A DNA stretch of 64,000 nucleotides from NCBI RefSeq assembly GCF_002968635.1, contig NZ_PVBN01000009.1, positions 62,001-126,000 of the forward strand, read 5' to 3'. The notes beneath the pieces are model-generated. The model ran no database searches and was not told the DNA's origin. It was given only the letters and a program-made list of their open reading frames with translations. This stretch comes from Neorhizobium alkalisoli (lineage in GTDB: Bacteria > Pseudomonadota > Alphaproteobacteria > Rhizobiales > Rhizobiaceae). Both the position numbers and the translations under genes were made by a program. This document shows positions 17,593 through 24,967 of the stretch, piece by piece (position 1 is the stretch's first letter; every line of letters starts with the position of its first letter).

Positions 17593-18891
17593 TCACATCT
17601 TGTCCATTTCCACCGCGTCCTGGATCGTCTGCGCGCCCTCTTCCGGCGACATCTGACCCGACACGATGGCGACCGACGCGTCGTTCACGACACGGCCGAC
17701 GGAGGGACCGAGTTCCTGATCGAAGAAGTTCTGGTGCCAGGTGGAAGCTTCGAGCTGTTTAGCGGACTCCCGAAGGAGAGGATTGGTGACGCCGTCCTCC
17801 GCTCCGACCGCCGCCGGCAGGATCATCCCGGCTTTCGCCATCATCCGCTCGTTCTCGGCATTCGTGAGATAGGCCAGGAAATCGAGGGTTTCCGGCGGCG
17901 CTTTCGCAGTCACGGCCCATGCGTTGATGCCGCCCAGCGTATCGGTGGCCTTGCCCGCTCCCCCGGCTACGACAGGGAAGGCAAACCGGCCGATATTGTC
18001 GCTTGCAAGCCCCTTGCCGTCGCCGGCATTCCTGCGCTGGAAGGCCTCCGTCGTCTCGAAGCCGAGGATCATCGCGGCCTTGCCGTCGCCGAAGACGCCG
18101 AGTGTCTGCGGCCAGGTCGTGGCGAGATAACCCGGCTGGAACGGTTCGAGCTTGCCGAGCTGGGCAAGCTGCTCGCCGGCCTTGACCGCTTCAGGCGCCA
18201 CAAAACCGTCGCCCGCACCGGTCTTCATCGCGTCGAAGCCCTGCTGTCCGGCATTGCGCATGACGAGATAGCTCCAGTAGAAGTGGATCGGCCACTTCTC
18301 CCCACCGCCTCCCGCAATCGGAACGATCCCGGCATCCTTCAGCTTTTTTACCGCGGCCAGGAAATCATCCCAGGTCTTGATGCCGGCGGCGTCGACCCCG
18401 GCTTTCGTGAAATAGGCCTTGTTATAGAAGAAGCTGACCGTACCCATCTTGTAGGGCACCGCGCTGATCTTGCTGTCGAAGGTGACCGCCTTCAGCGCCG
18501 CAGGATTGTAGCTCTTGCCCCAGGCGCCGCCATCTCCCTTCATTTTGCCGCTGATGTCCTTCAGCGCGCCGGTCGCCTGCTGCTGCTTCAGCACGCCGCC
18601 GCCCCAGCTGTAGAAGAAGTCGGGCGCATCGCCGGATTGCAGGAGCGTCGGCAGCTTTGCCTTGAAGGCCTCGTTTTCAAGAAACTGCATCTCGATCTTC
18701 ACGCCGGGATGCTCGGCCTGATATTTGTCGGCGATACTGCGCCAGACTTTCACGTATTCCGGATTGAGTTCCAGATGGAGCCATTTCACGACGGCATCAG
18801 CCGAGGCCGTGGCGGCCGTGGCGCATAAGGCCAGCATGCCGATGGCAGTGGCAGATGCAAAGCGAATTCCGAATTTTCCGATGGTCAGCAT
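17593..18891 (-). CDS. Extracellular sugar-binding protein of ABC importer
   Basis: A 432-residue periplasmic solute-binding protein of the CUT1 family. A signal peptide covers about residues 1-31 (basic start, hydrophobic IGMLALCATAATASA, cleavage near ASA-DA). The mature part opens VVKWLHLELNPEYVKVW and has the conserved ENEAFKAKLPTLLQSGDAPD, DTLGGINAW and LGPSVGRVVND segments. The ATG at 18891 follows GGGAGGAG by 7 bases; a longer reading to 19032 enters the operator region. It heads the transporter operon, divergent from a ROK regulator, with a matching inverted repeat at each end of the intergenic region. A role as the sulfoquinovosyl-glycerol binder (SmoF analogue) fits the context, but ligand residues were not checked. 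Confidence 0.9.
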   Translation of the reverse strand: MLTIGKFGIRFASATAIGMLALCATAATASADAVVKWLHLELNPEYVKVWRSIADKYQAEHPGVKIEMQFLENEAFKAKLPTLLQSGDAPDFFYSWGGGVLKQQQATGALKDISGKMKGDGGAWGKSYNPAALKAVTFDSKISAVPYKMGTVSFFYNKAYFTKAGVDAAGIKTWDDFLAAVKKLKDAGIVPIAGGGGEKWPIHFYWSYLVMRNAGQQGFDAMKTGAGDGFVAPEAVKAGEQLAQLGKLEPFQPGYLATTWPQTLGVFGDGKAAMILGFETTEAFQRRNAGDGKGLASDNIGRFAFPVVAGGAGKATDTLGGINAWAVTAKAPPETLDFLAYLTNAENERMMAKAGMILPAAVGAEDGVTNPLLRESAKQLEASTWHQNFFDQELGPSVGRVVNDASVAIVSGQMSPEEGAQTIQDAVEMDKM

Positions 18892-18912
18892 TTCGCACTC
18901 CTCCCGTAGCGC

Positions 18913-18935
18913 TTTATTTCCGTATCCGGAATAAA
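18913..18935. promoter_or_regulatory. ROK-type operator, site 1 (transporter side)
   Basis: TTTATTTCC-N5-CGGAATAAA is a 9+5+9 inverted repeat 22 bp upstream of the binding-protein start. It looks like the A/T-rich TTTATTT...AAATAAA operators of NagC/Mlc-type ROK regulators and shares its architecture with site 2 at 19062-19084. Binding here would block the transporter promoter (inference). Confidence 0.65.
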
Positions 18936-19061
18936 TAAAGCGCGCACGCTTGCCGCCTGTCAATAGGGAGGACGGGAAAACGCCCGGCGAAGCATCAACC
19001 TCCCGCAAAGCCGCAAATTTTTGTTGCACCATCCGCGAAATCGGGACTAGAAGATGAGTGA

Positions 19062-19084
19062 TTTAATTTGCCTCACGAAATAAA
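19062..19084. promoter_or_regulatory. ROK-type operator, site 2 (regulator side)
   Basis: TTTAATTTG-N5-CGAAATAAA has the same 9+5+9 layout as site 1 and begins 39 bp before the ROK start codon ends the gap. The left half differs from a perfect repeat at two positions. Its place suggests autoregulation of the ROK-Gfo/Idh-ThuA operon (inference). Confidence 0.65.
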
Positions 19085-19122
19085 TCGCGGCGCGATTCAC
19101 TCGTCAGGCCTTGAGAGTGCCG

Positions 19123-20322
19123 ATGAAGACCGCCGATCCCGAACTGATGCGCGCCATCAACCGCCTGAGTGTGCTGGATACGATACGCCGCCACGGGCCT
19201 ATCTCCCGTGTGGAAATCAGCGAGCGTACCGAGCTTTCCACGACCACCGTTTCGGCAATTACGGCCTCCCTTCTCGATGACGGGCTGATCCTGACCCGTC
19301 ATGAAGGCGACATCCGCAATGAGGCGGTGCGCGGCAGGCCGCGTGTCATGCTGGAGGTCAATCCGGATGCGGCCCGCGTCGTGGGCGCCAAGATCGCCGC
19401 GAGCCGCATGGTCTTCGTCGTCACGAATTTCAGGGGTGACGTGCTCTCGACGCTGACACTACCGATCCGCATAGACCGGCAGCCGATCGCGGTGATTGCC
19501 GATCTGGTCGAAGACGGCGTTCGCCGCTGCGTCGTCGATGCGGGGCTGTCGCTGGAGGACGTCGATACCGTATGCCTCGGACTTCCGGGCGTCATCGAGC
19601 ACCGCACCGGCCATGTTCGCTCGAGCCCCATCTTCCGCGAGACCAATATCGATTTTGCGGCCGAAATGTCGGCGCGCCTCTCGACACCGACGATTGTCGA
19701 GAGCGACGCGCACGCCATCACCCTCGCCCACCACTGGTTCGGCAAGGCTCGTGAGCTGGAGGACATGGTGCTGATCTCGCTCGAGCAGACGCTGGGGCTT
19801 GGCGTATTGCACGGCAATCGCCTTTTCCGAGGCGCCGGAGGCCTCAGCCATAACCTCGGCGATCTCGTGCTCGGCATGGGCGCGCAAGGGATCGTTCGCC
19901 TTTCCAGCCAAGCCGGAGAGAGCGCGATTCTCGGCGAAAAGCAGACCGACGGACGGTTTGCCGAAGCGGTGCGGCTGGGGCGGGGCATGACCCACGTCCA
20001 AGCGCTGATCCAGGCCGATGACGACCGGCTGATCGCCGCAGCGGTCCGCGCCGGCGAAGCCGTCGGCATTACGATCGCCAATATCGTCACGCTGTTCGCG
20101 CCGCCGCGCGTCATTTTGGTCGGCTCGTCGCTGGCGCTGGGAGAGCCCTTCCTGAACAGCCTGCGCGACGCCTATGCGCTTGCCGTACCGCCGTCTCTGA
20201 AGGGTGTCAGTGAACTCGTTTTCGACGATTCCACCGACGATTTCTGGGCACAGGGAGCCGCTGCGGTTGCCCTTTACGAACTTTATGAATCGCCCTGGAG
20301 CACCACGGGGCCTGCGCTCTAA
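19123..20322 (+). CDS. ROK-family transcriptional regulator lacking the zinc cysteine cluster
   Basis: A 399-residue NagC/Mlc-type protein: a winged HTH (about 8-65: LMRAINRLSVLDTIRRHGPI, RVEISERTELSTTTVSAIT) followed by a sugar-kinase-like ROK domain (VDTVCLGLPGVIE, IVESDAHAITLAHHWFG, LGLGVLHGNRLFRGAGGLSHN). The CxCGxxGCxE zinc motif of ROK proteins is absent; the corresponding stretch reads DLVLGMGAQGIVRLSS. The ATG at 19123 follows a weak GAGAG; the upstream TTG at 19111 would add four codons. It is divergent from the sugar transporter and followed by the Gfo/Idh and ThuA-like genes, so it probably senses their sugar or its derivative and represses both units through the two inverted repeats. 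Confidence 0.88.
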   Translation: MKTADPELMRAINRLSVLDTIRRHGPISRVEISERTELSTTTVSAITASLLDDGLILTRHEGDIRNEAVRGRPRVMLEVNPDAARVVGAKIAASRMVFVVTNFRGDVLSTLTLPIRIDRQPIAVIADLVEDGVRRCVVDAGLSLEDVDTVCLGLPGVIEHRTGHVRSSPIFRETNIDFAAEMSARLSTPTIVESDAHAITLAHHWFGKARELEDMVLISLEQTLGLGVLHGNRLFRGAGGLSHNLGDLVLGMGAQGIVRLSSQAGESAILGEKQTDGRFAEAVRLGRGMTHVQALIQADDDRLIAAAVRAGEAVGITIANIVTLFAPPRVILVGSSLALGEPFLNSLRDAYALAVPPSLKGVSELVFDDSTDDFWAQGAAAVALYELYESPWSTTGPAL

Positions 20323-20356
20323 GCGGAAAAATCAGCAATTATCGGGAGGAGAATGA

Positions 20357-21460
20357 ATGGACAAGGTCGGCATCGGCATCATTGGATGCGGCAATATCTC
20401 GGGCGCCTATCTGAAGGCGATGACCGCTGACTTTCCAGTTCTCGACATTCGTGGCTTGGCCGACCTCAACCGCGAGCTTGCCGAAGCCAAGGCCTCCGCG
20501 TTCAGCCTGTCGGCCAGGACGGTCGACGAACTGCTCGCCGATCCAAAGGTCGAGATCATCGTCAATCTGACCATCCCGAAAGCCCATGTGGCCGTCGGTC
20601 TGCAAGCGCTCGAAGCCGGCAAGCACACCTATTCGGAAAAGCCGCTCGGGATTAATTTCGCCGAAGGGAAAAAATTGGCGGAGGCCGCGAAGGCGAAAGG
20701 CCTACGCATCGGCGCCGCCCCCGACACCTTCCTTGGTGGCGGCCACCAGACCGCCCGCGCATTGATAGATCAGGGCGTCATCGGCATTCCGGTCGGTGGC
20801 ACCGCGACCTTCATGTGCCCCGGCCATGAGCGCTGGCACCCGAACCCGGCCTTCTATTACGAAGTCGGGGGCGGCCCCATGCTGGACATGGGGCCGTATT
20901 ACATCACCGACCTCGTCAACCTGCTGGGGCCTGTGGCGAAAGTTGCGGGCTTTGCGATCACGCCTCGCAAGGAGCGGATCGTCACCAGCGAACCGCGCAA
21001 CGGCGAGCGCATTCCTGTCCATGTGCCCACCCATGTGGCCGGCGTCATGGCCTTTGCCAACGGCGCAGTCGTGCAGATCGGCATGAGCTTCGACGTTGCG
21101 GGCCACAAGCATGTGCCGCTCGAAGTTTACGGCACGGAAGGCACGCTGATTGTCCCGGACCCGAACCGTTTTGCCGGACCTGTCGAATACCTCAAGAAAG
21201 GCGGGCAATTCGAAGATCAGCCCGTGACCATGCCCTATGCGGACGGCAACTATCGTTCGATCGGGGTGGCGGACATGGCCCATGCGATCCGGTCCGACCG
21301 GCCGCATCGCGCCAACGGCGATCTGGCGCTGCATGTGCTGGAGGTCATGGAAGCGTTTCACACAGCTGCCGAAACTGGCCGGACGATCAACATCACGACG
21401 GCCGTGGAGCGTCCCGCGCCCTTGTCCGAGTCGCTCGTCGACGGCCGGCTCGCCAAGTAA
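20357..21460 (+). CDS. Gfo/Idh/MocA-family sugar oxidoreductase
   Basis: A 367-residue NAD(P)-dependent dehydrogenase. The Rossmann motif is IGIIGCGNISGAYLKA (about 6-21), the EKP signature that places the catalytic lysine is in HTYSEKPLGIN (about 92-102), and the C-terminal alpha/beta domain has GGGPMLDMGPYYITDLVNLLG with the conserved D and H/Y catalytic region. GGGAGGAG lies 8 bases before the ATG. It follows the ROK gene by 34 bp and precedes the ThuA-like gene by 16 bp. Gfo/Idh plus ThuA pairs occur in pathways that oxidize a glycoside to the 3-keto form (ThuB/ThuA of trehalose use), so a sugar 3-dehydrogenase role is plausible but not shown. Confidence 0.9.
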   Translation: MDKVGIGIIGCGNISGAYLKAMTADFPVLDIRGLADLNRELAEAKASAFSLSARTVDELLADPKVEIIVNLTIPKAHVAVGLQALEAGKHTYSEKPLGINFAEGKKLAEAAKAKGLRIGAAPDTFLGGGHQTARALIDQGVIGIPVGGTATFMCPGHERWHPNPAFYYEVGGGPMLDMGPYYITDLVNLLGPVAKVAGFAITPRKERIVTSEPRNGERIPVHVPTHVAGVMAFANGAVVQIGMSFDVAGHKHVPLEVYGTEGTLIVPDPNRFAGPVEYLKKGGQFEDQPVTMPYADGNYRSIGVADMAHAIRSDRPHRANGDLALHVLEVMEAFHTAAETGRTINITTAVERPAPLSESLVDGRLAK

Positions 21461-21476
21461 TTTCCAGGAGGAAGAA

Positions 21477-22118
21477 ATGAAAGAAGCACTGATCGTCTGG
21501 GGCGGATGGAGCGGACACGAGCCGCAGGAATGTGCCGCCATCATCAAGGACATGCTCGAAGAGGACGGTTTCAAGGTCTATGTCGAACATTCGACGGAGG
21601 CCTTCGCCGATCCCTCGATCCATGATCTGAGCCTGATCGTGCCGATCATGACCATGTCGAAGATCGAGAAGGAAGAGGTCAAGAACCTTGCGGCCGCCGT
21701 CGAGAGCGGCGTCGGCATCGCCGGCTACCACGGCGGCGCGGGCGACGCCTTCCGCGAATCCGTCGATTATCAGTTCATCATCGGCGGCCAATGGGTCGCC
21801 CATCCCGGCAACATCATTGATTATACCGTCAATATTACCCGCCCGGACGATCCGCTGATGGAAGGCATCTCCGACTTCCCCTACACGTCCGAGCAGTATT
21901 ACATGCATGTCGACCCCTCGAACGAGGTGCTGGCAACCACGACCTTCACCGGCGACCACGCCTGGTGGATCGACGGCGTCGTCATGCCGGTCGTCTGGAA
22001 ACGCAAATACGGCAAGGGCCGCGTCTTCTATTCCTCCCTCGGCCACCAGGCCAAGGAATTCGACGTGCCGCAGATGAAAACCATCTTCCGCCGCGGCGCC
22101 AATTGGGCCGCGCGGTGA
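21477..22118 (+). CDS. ThuA-like domain protein
   Basis: A 213-residue protein of the ThuA family (glutamine-amidotransferase-like fold): ALIVWGGWSGHEPQECA at the N-terminus, LSLIVPIMTMSKIEKEE, GVGIAGYHGGAGDAF, QFIIGGQWVAHPGN, then MPVVWKRKYGKGRVFYSSLGH. AGGAGGAAGAA immediately precedes the ATG at 21477; the open frame extends upstream only inside the previous gene. ThuA proteins accompany sugar-oxidizing Gfo/Idh enzymes and are implicated in breakdown of 3-keto-glycosides. The gene ends the ROK operon and is convergent with the sulfoquinovosidase gene, 28 bp apart. Confidence 0.88.
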   Translation: MKEALIVWGGWSGHEPQECAAIIKDMLEEDGFKVYVEHSTEAFADPSIHDLSLIVPIMTMSKIEKEEVKNLAAAVESGVGIAGYHGGAGDAFRESVDYQFIIGGQWVAHPGNIIDYTVNITRPDDPLMEGISDFPYTSEQYYMHVDPSNEVLATTTFTGDHAWWIDGVVMPVVWKRKYGKGRVFYSSLGHQAKEFDVPQMKTIFRRGANWAAR

Positions 22119-22146
22119 TGCAGCAAGGGGCGACGGACCGTCGCCT

Positions 22147-24141
22147 CTACAGCTCTCTCAAGGCGACGAACGTTTCCTTGAATGAAGCATCTGCGCGGTA
22201 GAAGACCGGCGGGTTGCCGATGGGCGAAGCAACCGCGATCTCCTGTCCGCCTTCGTATCCTTGCCCAGACCACAGATGCACCCAATCTGCTCCGTCAGGC
22301 AGATAAACCAGTCGCTCCTCCTGCGCGGCGTGCCAGACCGGCGCCACCAGCAGTTCGGAGCCGTAGAGATAGGCATCCTGGATCGCATAGGTCTTCGGAT
22401 CATGCTCGTAATGCAGGAAGAGAGGCCGCTGCACCGGCAGGCCGCGCGCGGATGCCTCTTGCGACAAGCTCTTCAGATATTCCCCGAGATGAACATAGAT
22501 CCGCGTCATCCGCGCGAAATGGGCAAGCACGTCCGGGTCCTGGTCGACCTGCACATTGTCGCGCGGCCTGTTGCCCTCGTGGGTTCGCATGACCGGCGTG
22601 AATGCGGCCATTTCCGCCCAGCGCATGATCAGTTCGGGTGTGCGGACATTGCCGAAGAGGCTCGTGTAACCGCCGATGTCGGAATGATGATAGGCATTCC
22701 CCAGCAGCCCCGACGACAGCGCCGCACAAATGACGGTCACCAGCCCGTCATGCCGGGAAAAATCCACCGACTGGTCGCCGCCCCAGAGCAGCGGGCAATG
22801 CTTCTGCACGCCTGTGAAACCGGCCCGCATGAAGAACAGGGCGTCCCCTGTCCTGCCGCGGCTTTCCACCGCCATGGCATTGACCTCGGCCCACAGCGTC
22901 GGCCAGGCATTGTGCATCAGCTTGGCGTCGATGCCGTTGGCAAGCTCCACGTCGATGGGAAGATATTCGCCGAAGTCGGCCATCCATCCGGACAGTCCGT
23001 AGTCCAGCATGCGGCGGCCGATGATTTCCTCGGCAAACCAGTCGGCGGCCTCCGGATTGGTAAAATCGACGACGCCGCAGTCGAACTCGCCGAAATCGAC
23101 AATCGCGGTACGGCCGAGTTGATCCTTGGCGAAATAGCCGGCGGCTTCGGCCTCCGGGAAAAGCGATCCGTCGACGGCGAGATAGGGGTTCACATAACCC
23201 AGGAACCGAATGCCTTCGTCATTCAGCGCTGCAATGCGTTGCCGCAGATCGGGATAACGCTCCTCATTGGCCTGCCAATCCCAGAAAAGGCGCGAACCGA
23301 AGGAGGTCTGGCGGATACCCACCCAATCTTCGCACCAGAGGCCGGAAACCTGCACCCCCGCCTCGCGCATCCTCTCCAGTCTCTCGAAGGAATTCACGCC
23401 GTCCTTGAGACCGATGATGGCTCCCCGGTAGACCCAGTCCGGCAGCTCCGGCTGCCGCCCGAAACGCAGTGACAGCATGGTGACAAGCTCGGCAAACGTC
23501 GGAGCGCAGTAAAATTCGACGCGCTCCGGCACGGCCCATACCTCCAGCTCGTGGAATGTCCGGCGGCGAAAATCGAAGATGGAATAGGCCGTCGTCTCGA
23601 CATGCAGCGCGTATCGGGCCGAGGAGAGATAGGTCGGCTGAGGATAGTTGGTGTTGTAGTAGTCCCCGCCGGCCTTGTCCTTGAGATCGGACTTGAACGT
23701 GATCTCGCTCGTCTTGTCGCGGCCGACGCCAGGCTCGGAGGTCCACAGCGGAAAGCGGCGCCCGCGCATGTCGAAATAGGACATCTGCTCGCCGCCGCCC
23801 CAGACATGCTCGTCATGATCGGCCTGGATACGGATCCAGAAACGATTGATGCTTTCGTCCAGCGACCGGAAAAAGATCGTGGATCCCCCGATCGTCATCT
23901 CCAGACGGGGCGGCAGACCTTTAGCTTCCGACAGAGTGATCCTGGAGCCGTCGACCTCCGCATGCCGCAGCGGGCTGCGCTCGACGATATAATCCTCGAC
24001 CTCGAAGTTGCCGCGATACATGTCCATCCGCTCCTGGCCGTGCCCGACGAAGATGGACGGCGATGACGCTGTATGGTGCAGCACGGTGCGGTTGTTCAGA
24101 GAAATGGAGAAACCGTCGGATGTGGCGTGGAATTTCATCAT
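22147..24141 (-). CDS. smoI: Sulfoquinovosidase, GH31 (SmoI/YihQ family, K-E-R-W-Y type)
   Basis: A 664-residue GH31 enzyme that should hydrolyse alpha-sulfoquinovosides such as SQ-glycerol to sulfoquinovose. Nucleophile D389 is in GWMADFGEYLP and acid/base D456 in WGGDQSVD. The sulfonate-recognition residues of this family are all present: R284 and W287 in SFGSRLFWDW, Y492 in SDIGGYTSL, and K246 (IIGLKDG) with E271 (LWCEDW) where E. coli YihQ has two glutamines. Spacings between these residues match YihQ within one residue. K/E instead of Q/Q is the Agrobacterium-type variant. There is no signal peptide, so it acts in the cytoplasm after import. Start: ATG 24141 (or the adjacent ATG 24138); TTG 24153 also has a possible ribosome site. 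It follows gntR by 21 bp. Confidence 0.93.
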   Translation of the reverse strand: MMKFHATSDGFSISLNNRTVLHHTASSPSIFVGHGQERMDMYRGNFEVEDYIVERSPLRHAEVDGSRITLSEAKGLPPRLEMTIGGSTIFFRSLDESINRFWIRIQADHDEHVWGGGEQMSYFDMRGRRFPLWTSEPGVGRDKTSEITFKSDLKDKAGGDYYNTNYPQPTYLSSARYALHVETTAYSIFDFRRRTFHELEVWAVPERVEFYCAPTFAELVTMLSLRFGRQPELPDWVYRGAIIGLKDGVNSFERLERMREAGVQVSGLWCEDWVGIRQTSFGSRLFWDWQANEERYPDLRQRIAALNDEGIRFLGYVNPYLAVDGSLFPEAEAAGYFAKDQLGRTAIVDFGEFDCGVVDFTNPEAADWFAEEIIGRRMLDYGLSGWMADFGEYLPIDVELANGIDAKLMHNAWPTLWAEVNAMAVESRGRTGDALFFMRAGFTGVQKHCPLLWGGDQSVDFSRHDGLVTVICAALSSGLLGNAYHHSDIGGYTSLFGNVRTPELIMRWAEMAAFTPVMRTHEGNRPRDNVQVDQDPDVLAHFARMTRIYVHLGEYLKSLSQEASARGLPVQRPLFLHYEHDPKTYAIQDAYLYGSELLVAPVWHAAQEERLVYLPDGADWVHLWSGQGYEGGQEIAVASPIGNPPVFYRADASFKETFVALREL

Positions 24142-24162
24142 TCTGCTACTCAATTGAGATCC

Positions 24163-24867
24163 CTACCGGAGCCGCGACACGTAACGTGCCACCGAATGAT
24201 CGAACCATGTGCGGGAAACCTCCGCCACCACGCCATCCTGCGCCTGGCTCAGTCGCAGCACATGGGGGATCGGCGCGCCGGGTCTTTGCCCGAATGCCCG
24301 CGGCGCCCAGTCGGGCACCGTATCGAGATCGATCCTGTCTTCAGCCTTCGAAATCCAGAGGCCGAGCCGGGTGCGGTAATAGAGGTAGAGGGATTCCGAG
24401 AGATCTGCTGCCGTGATTGACGGCGTATAGGAGCCGTCGAGCCAGATCTCCTCCAGAGCCGCCACCTGTCCCGACAGCCTGCGAATCCGGCGTATCCGAT
24501 GCCCTTCCGGCGAGAATCCGAAATTCGGCAATATCCCCGGCTTGTCGAGCCGGGCCACATCCAGCACCTCCGCCGTCGGCAGTCCGCCGCCCTGGATGAG
24601 CTCCAGCCGGAACATCGCATAGACGCTTCTCGGATCGCTGACCGCCCGGACGTAGTTGCCGGATCCCTGAACCCGCTCGAGAAGACCCCTCGCCTGCAGC
24701 TCCGCCAGCGCCTTGCGCAGCGTTCCTACCGCAATTCCGAGCTGCGAAGCCATATCCCGCTCCGGCGCAAGCTTCTCGCCGTCGACCAGCCGGCCGGCAG
24801 CGATATCCCGCACGAGCAGCTCGGTGATCTGCAGATAGATAGGCAGACTGCCGGGATGGCTCTCCAT
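24163..24867 (-). CDS. GntR/HutC-family regulator of the sulfoquinovose genes
   Basis: A 234-residue regulator with an N-terminal GntR winged helix (about 8-72: SLPIYLQITELLVRDIAAG, APERDMASQLGIAVGTLRKAL, LERVQGSGNYVR) and a C-terminal UTRA ligand-binding domain (about 90-230). It leads the leftward pair gntR-smoI and is divergent from smoCBA with 100 bp between, which contains TGAT/ATCA repeats. Its position corresponds to the GntR gene (smoD in my recollection) of the Agrobacterium locus. It most likely releases DNA when sulfoquinovose or a derivative binds the UTRA domain (inference). Confidence 0.88.
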   Translation of the reverse strand: MESHPGSLPIYLQITELLVRDIAAGRLVDGEKLAPERDMASQLGIAVGTLRKALAELQARGLLERVQGSGNYVRAVSDPRSVYAMFRLELIQGGGLPTAEVLDVARLDKPGILPNFGFSPEGHRIRRIRRLSGQVAALEEIWLDGSYTPSITAADLSESLYLYYRTRLGLWISKAEDRIDLDTVPDWAPRAFGQRPGAPIPHVLRLSQAQDGVVAEVSRTWFDHSVARYVSRLR

Positions 24868-24895
24868 GAACTCGTTTCTCCTCCCCCGAGAAAAA

Positions 24896-24921
24896 TTGAT
24901 ACATCATTGATCTACATCAAA
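24896..24921. promoter_or_regulatory. Probable GntR operator between gntR and smoC
   Basis: TTGATACATCA (24896-24906) is followed at once by TTGATCTACATCAA (24908-24921). The latter is a 14-bp inverted repeat with 12 of 14 matching positions, and the former is an 8/10 palindrome TGATACATCA. HutC-type GntR proteins bind short TGAT/ATCA-like repeats. Location midway in the divergent promoter region suits control of both gntR-smoI and smoCBA. Confidence 0.5.
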
Positions 24922-24967
24922 CCGGATGTTATGCAAGTGATAATCGTCAAGGACGGAGGAGCGTTTG

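Noticed and set aside
21237..21476. Upstream extension of the ThuA-like gene
   Set aside because: It lies within the Gfo/Idh gene in another frame, and a strong AGGAGGAAGAA site precedes ATG 21477.
22182..23472. + strand frames opposite the sulfoquinovosidase
   Set aside because: Antisense to a gene whose catalytic and sulfonate-binding residues are all identifiable.
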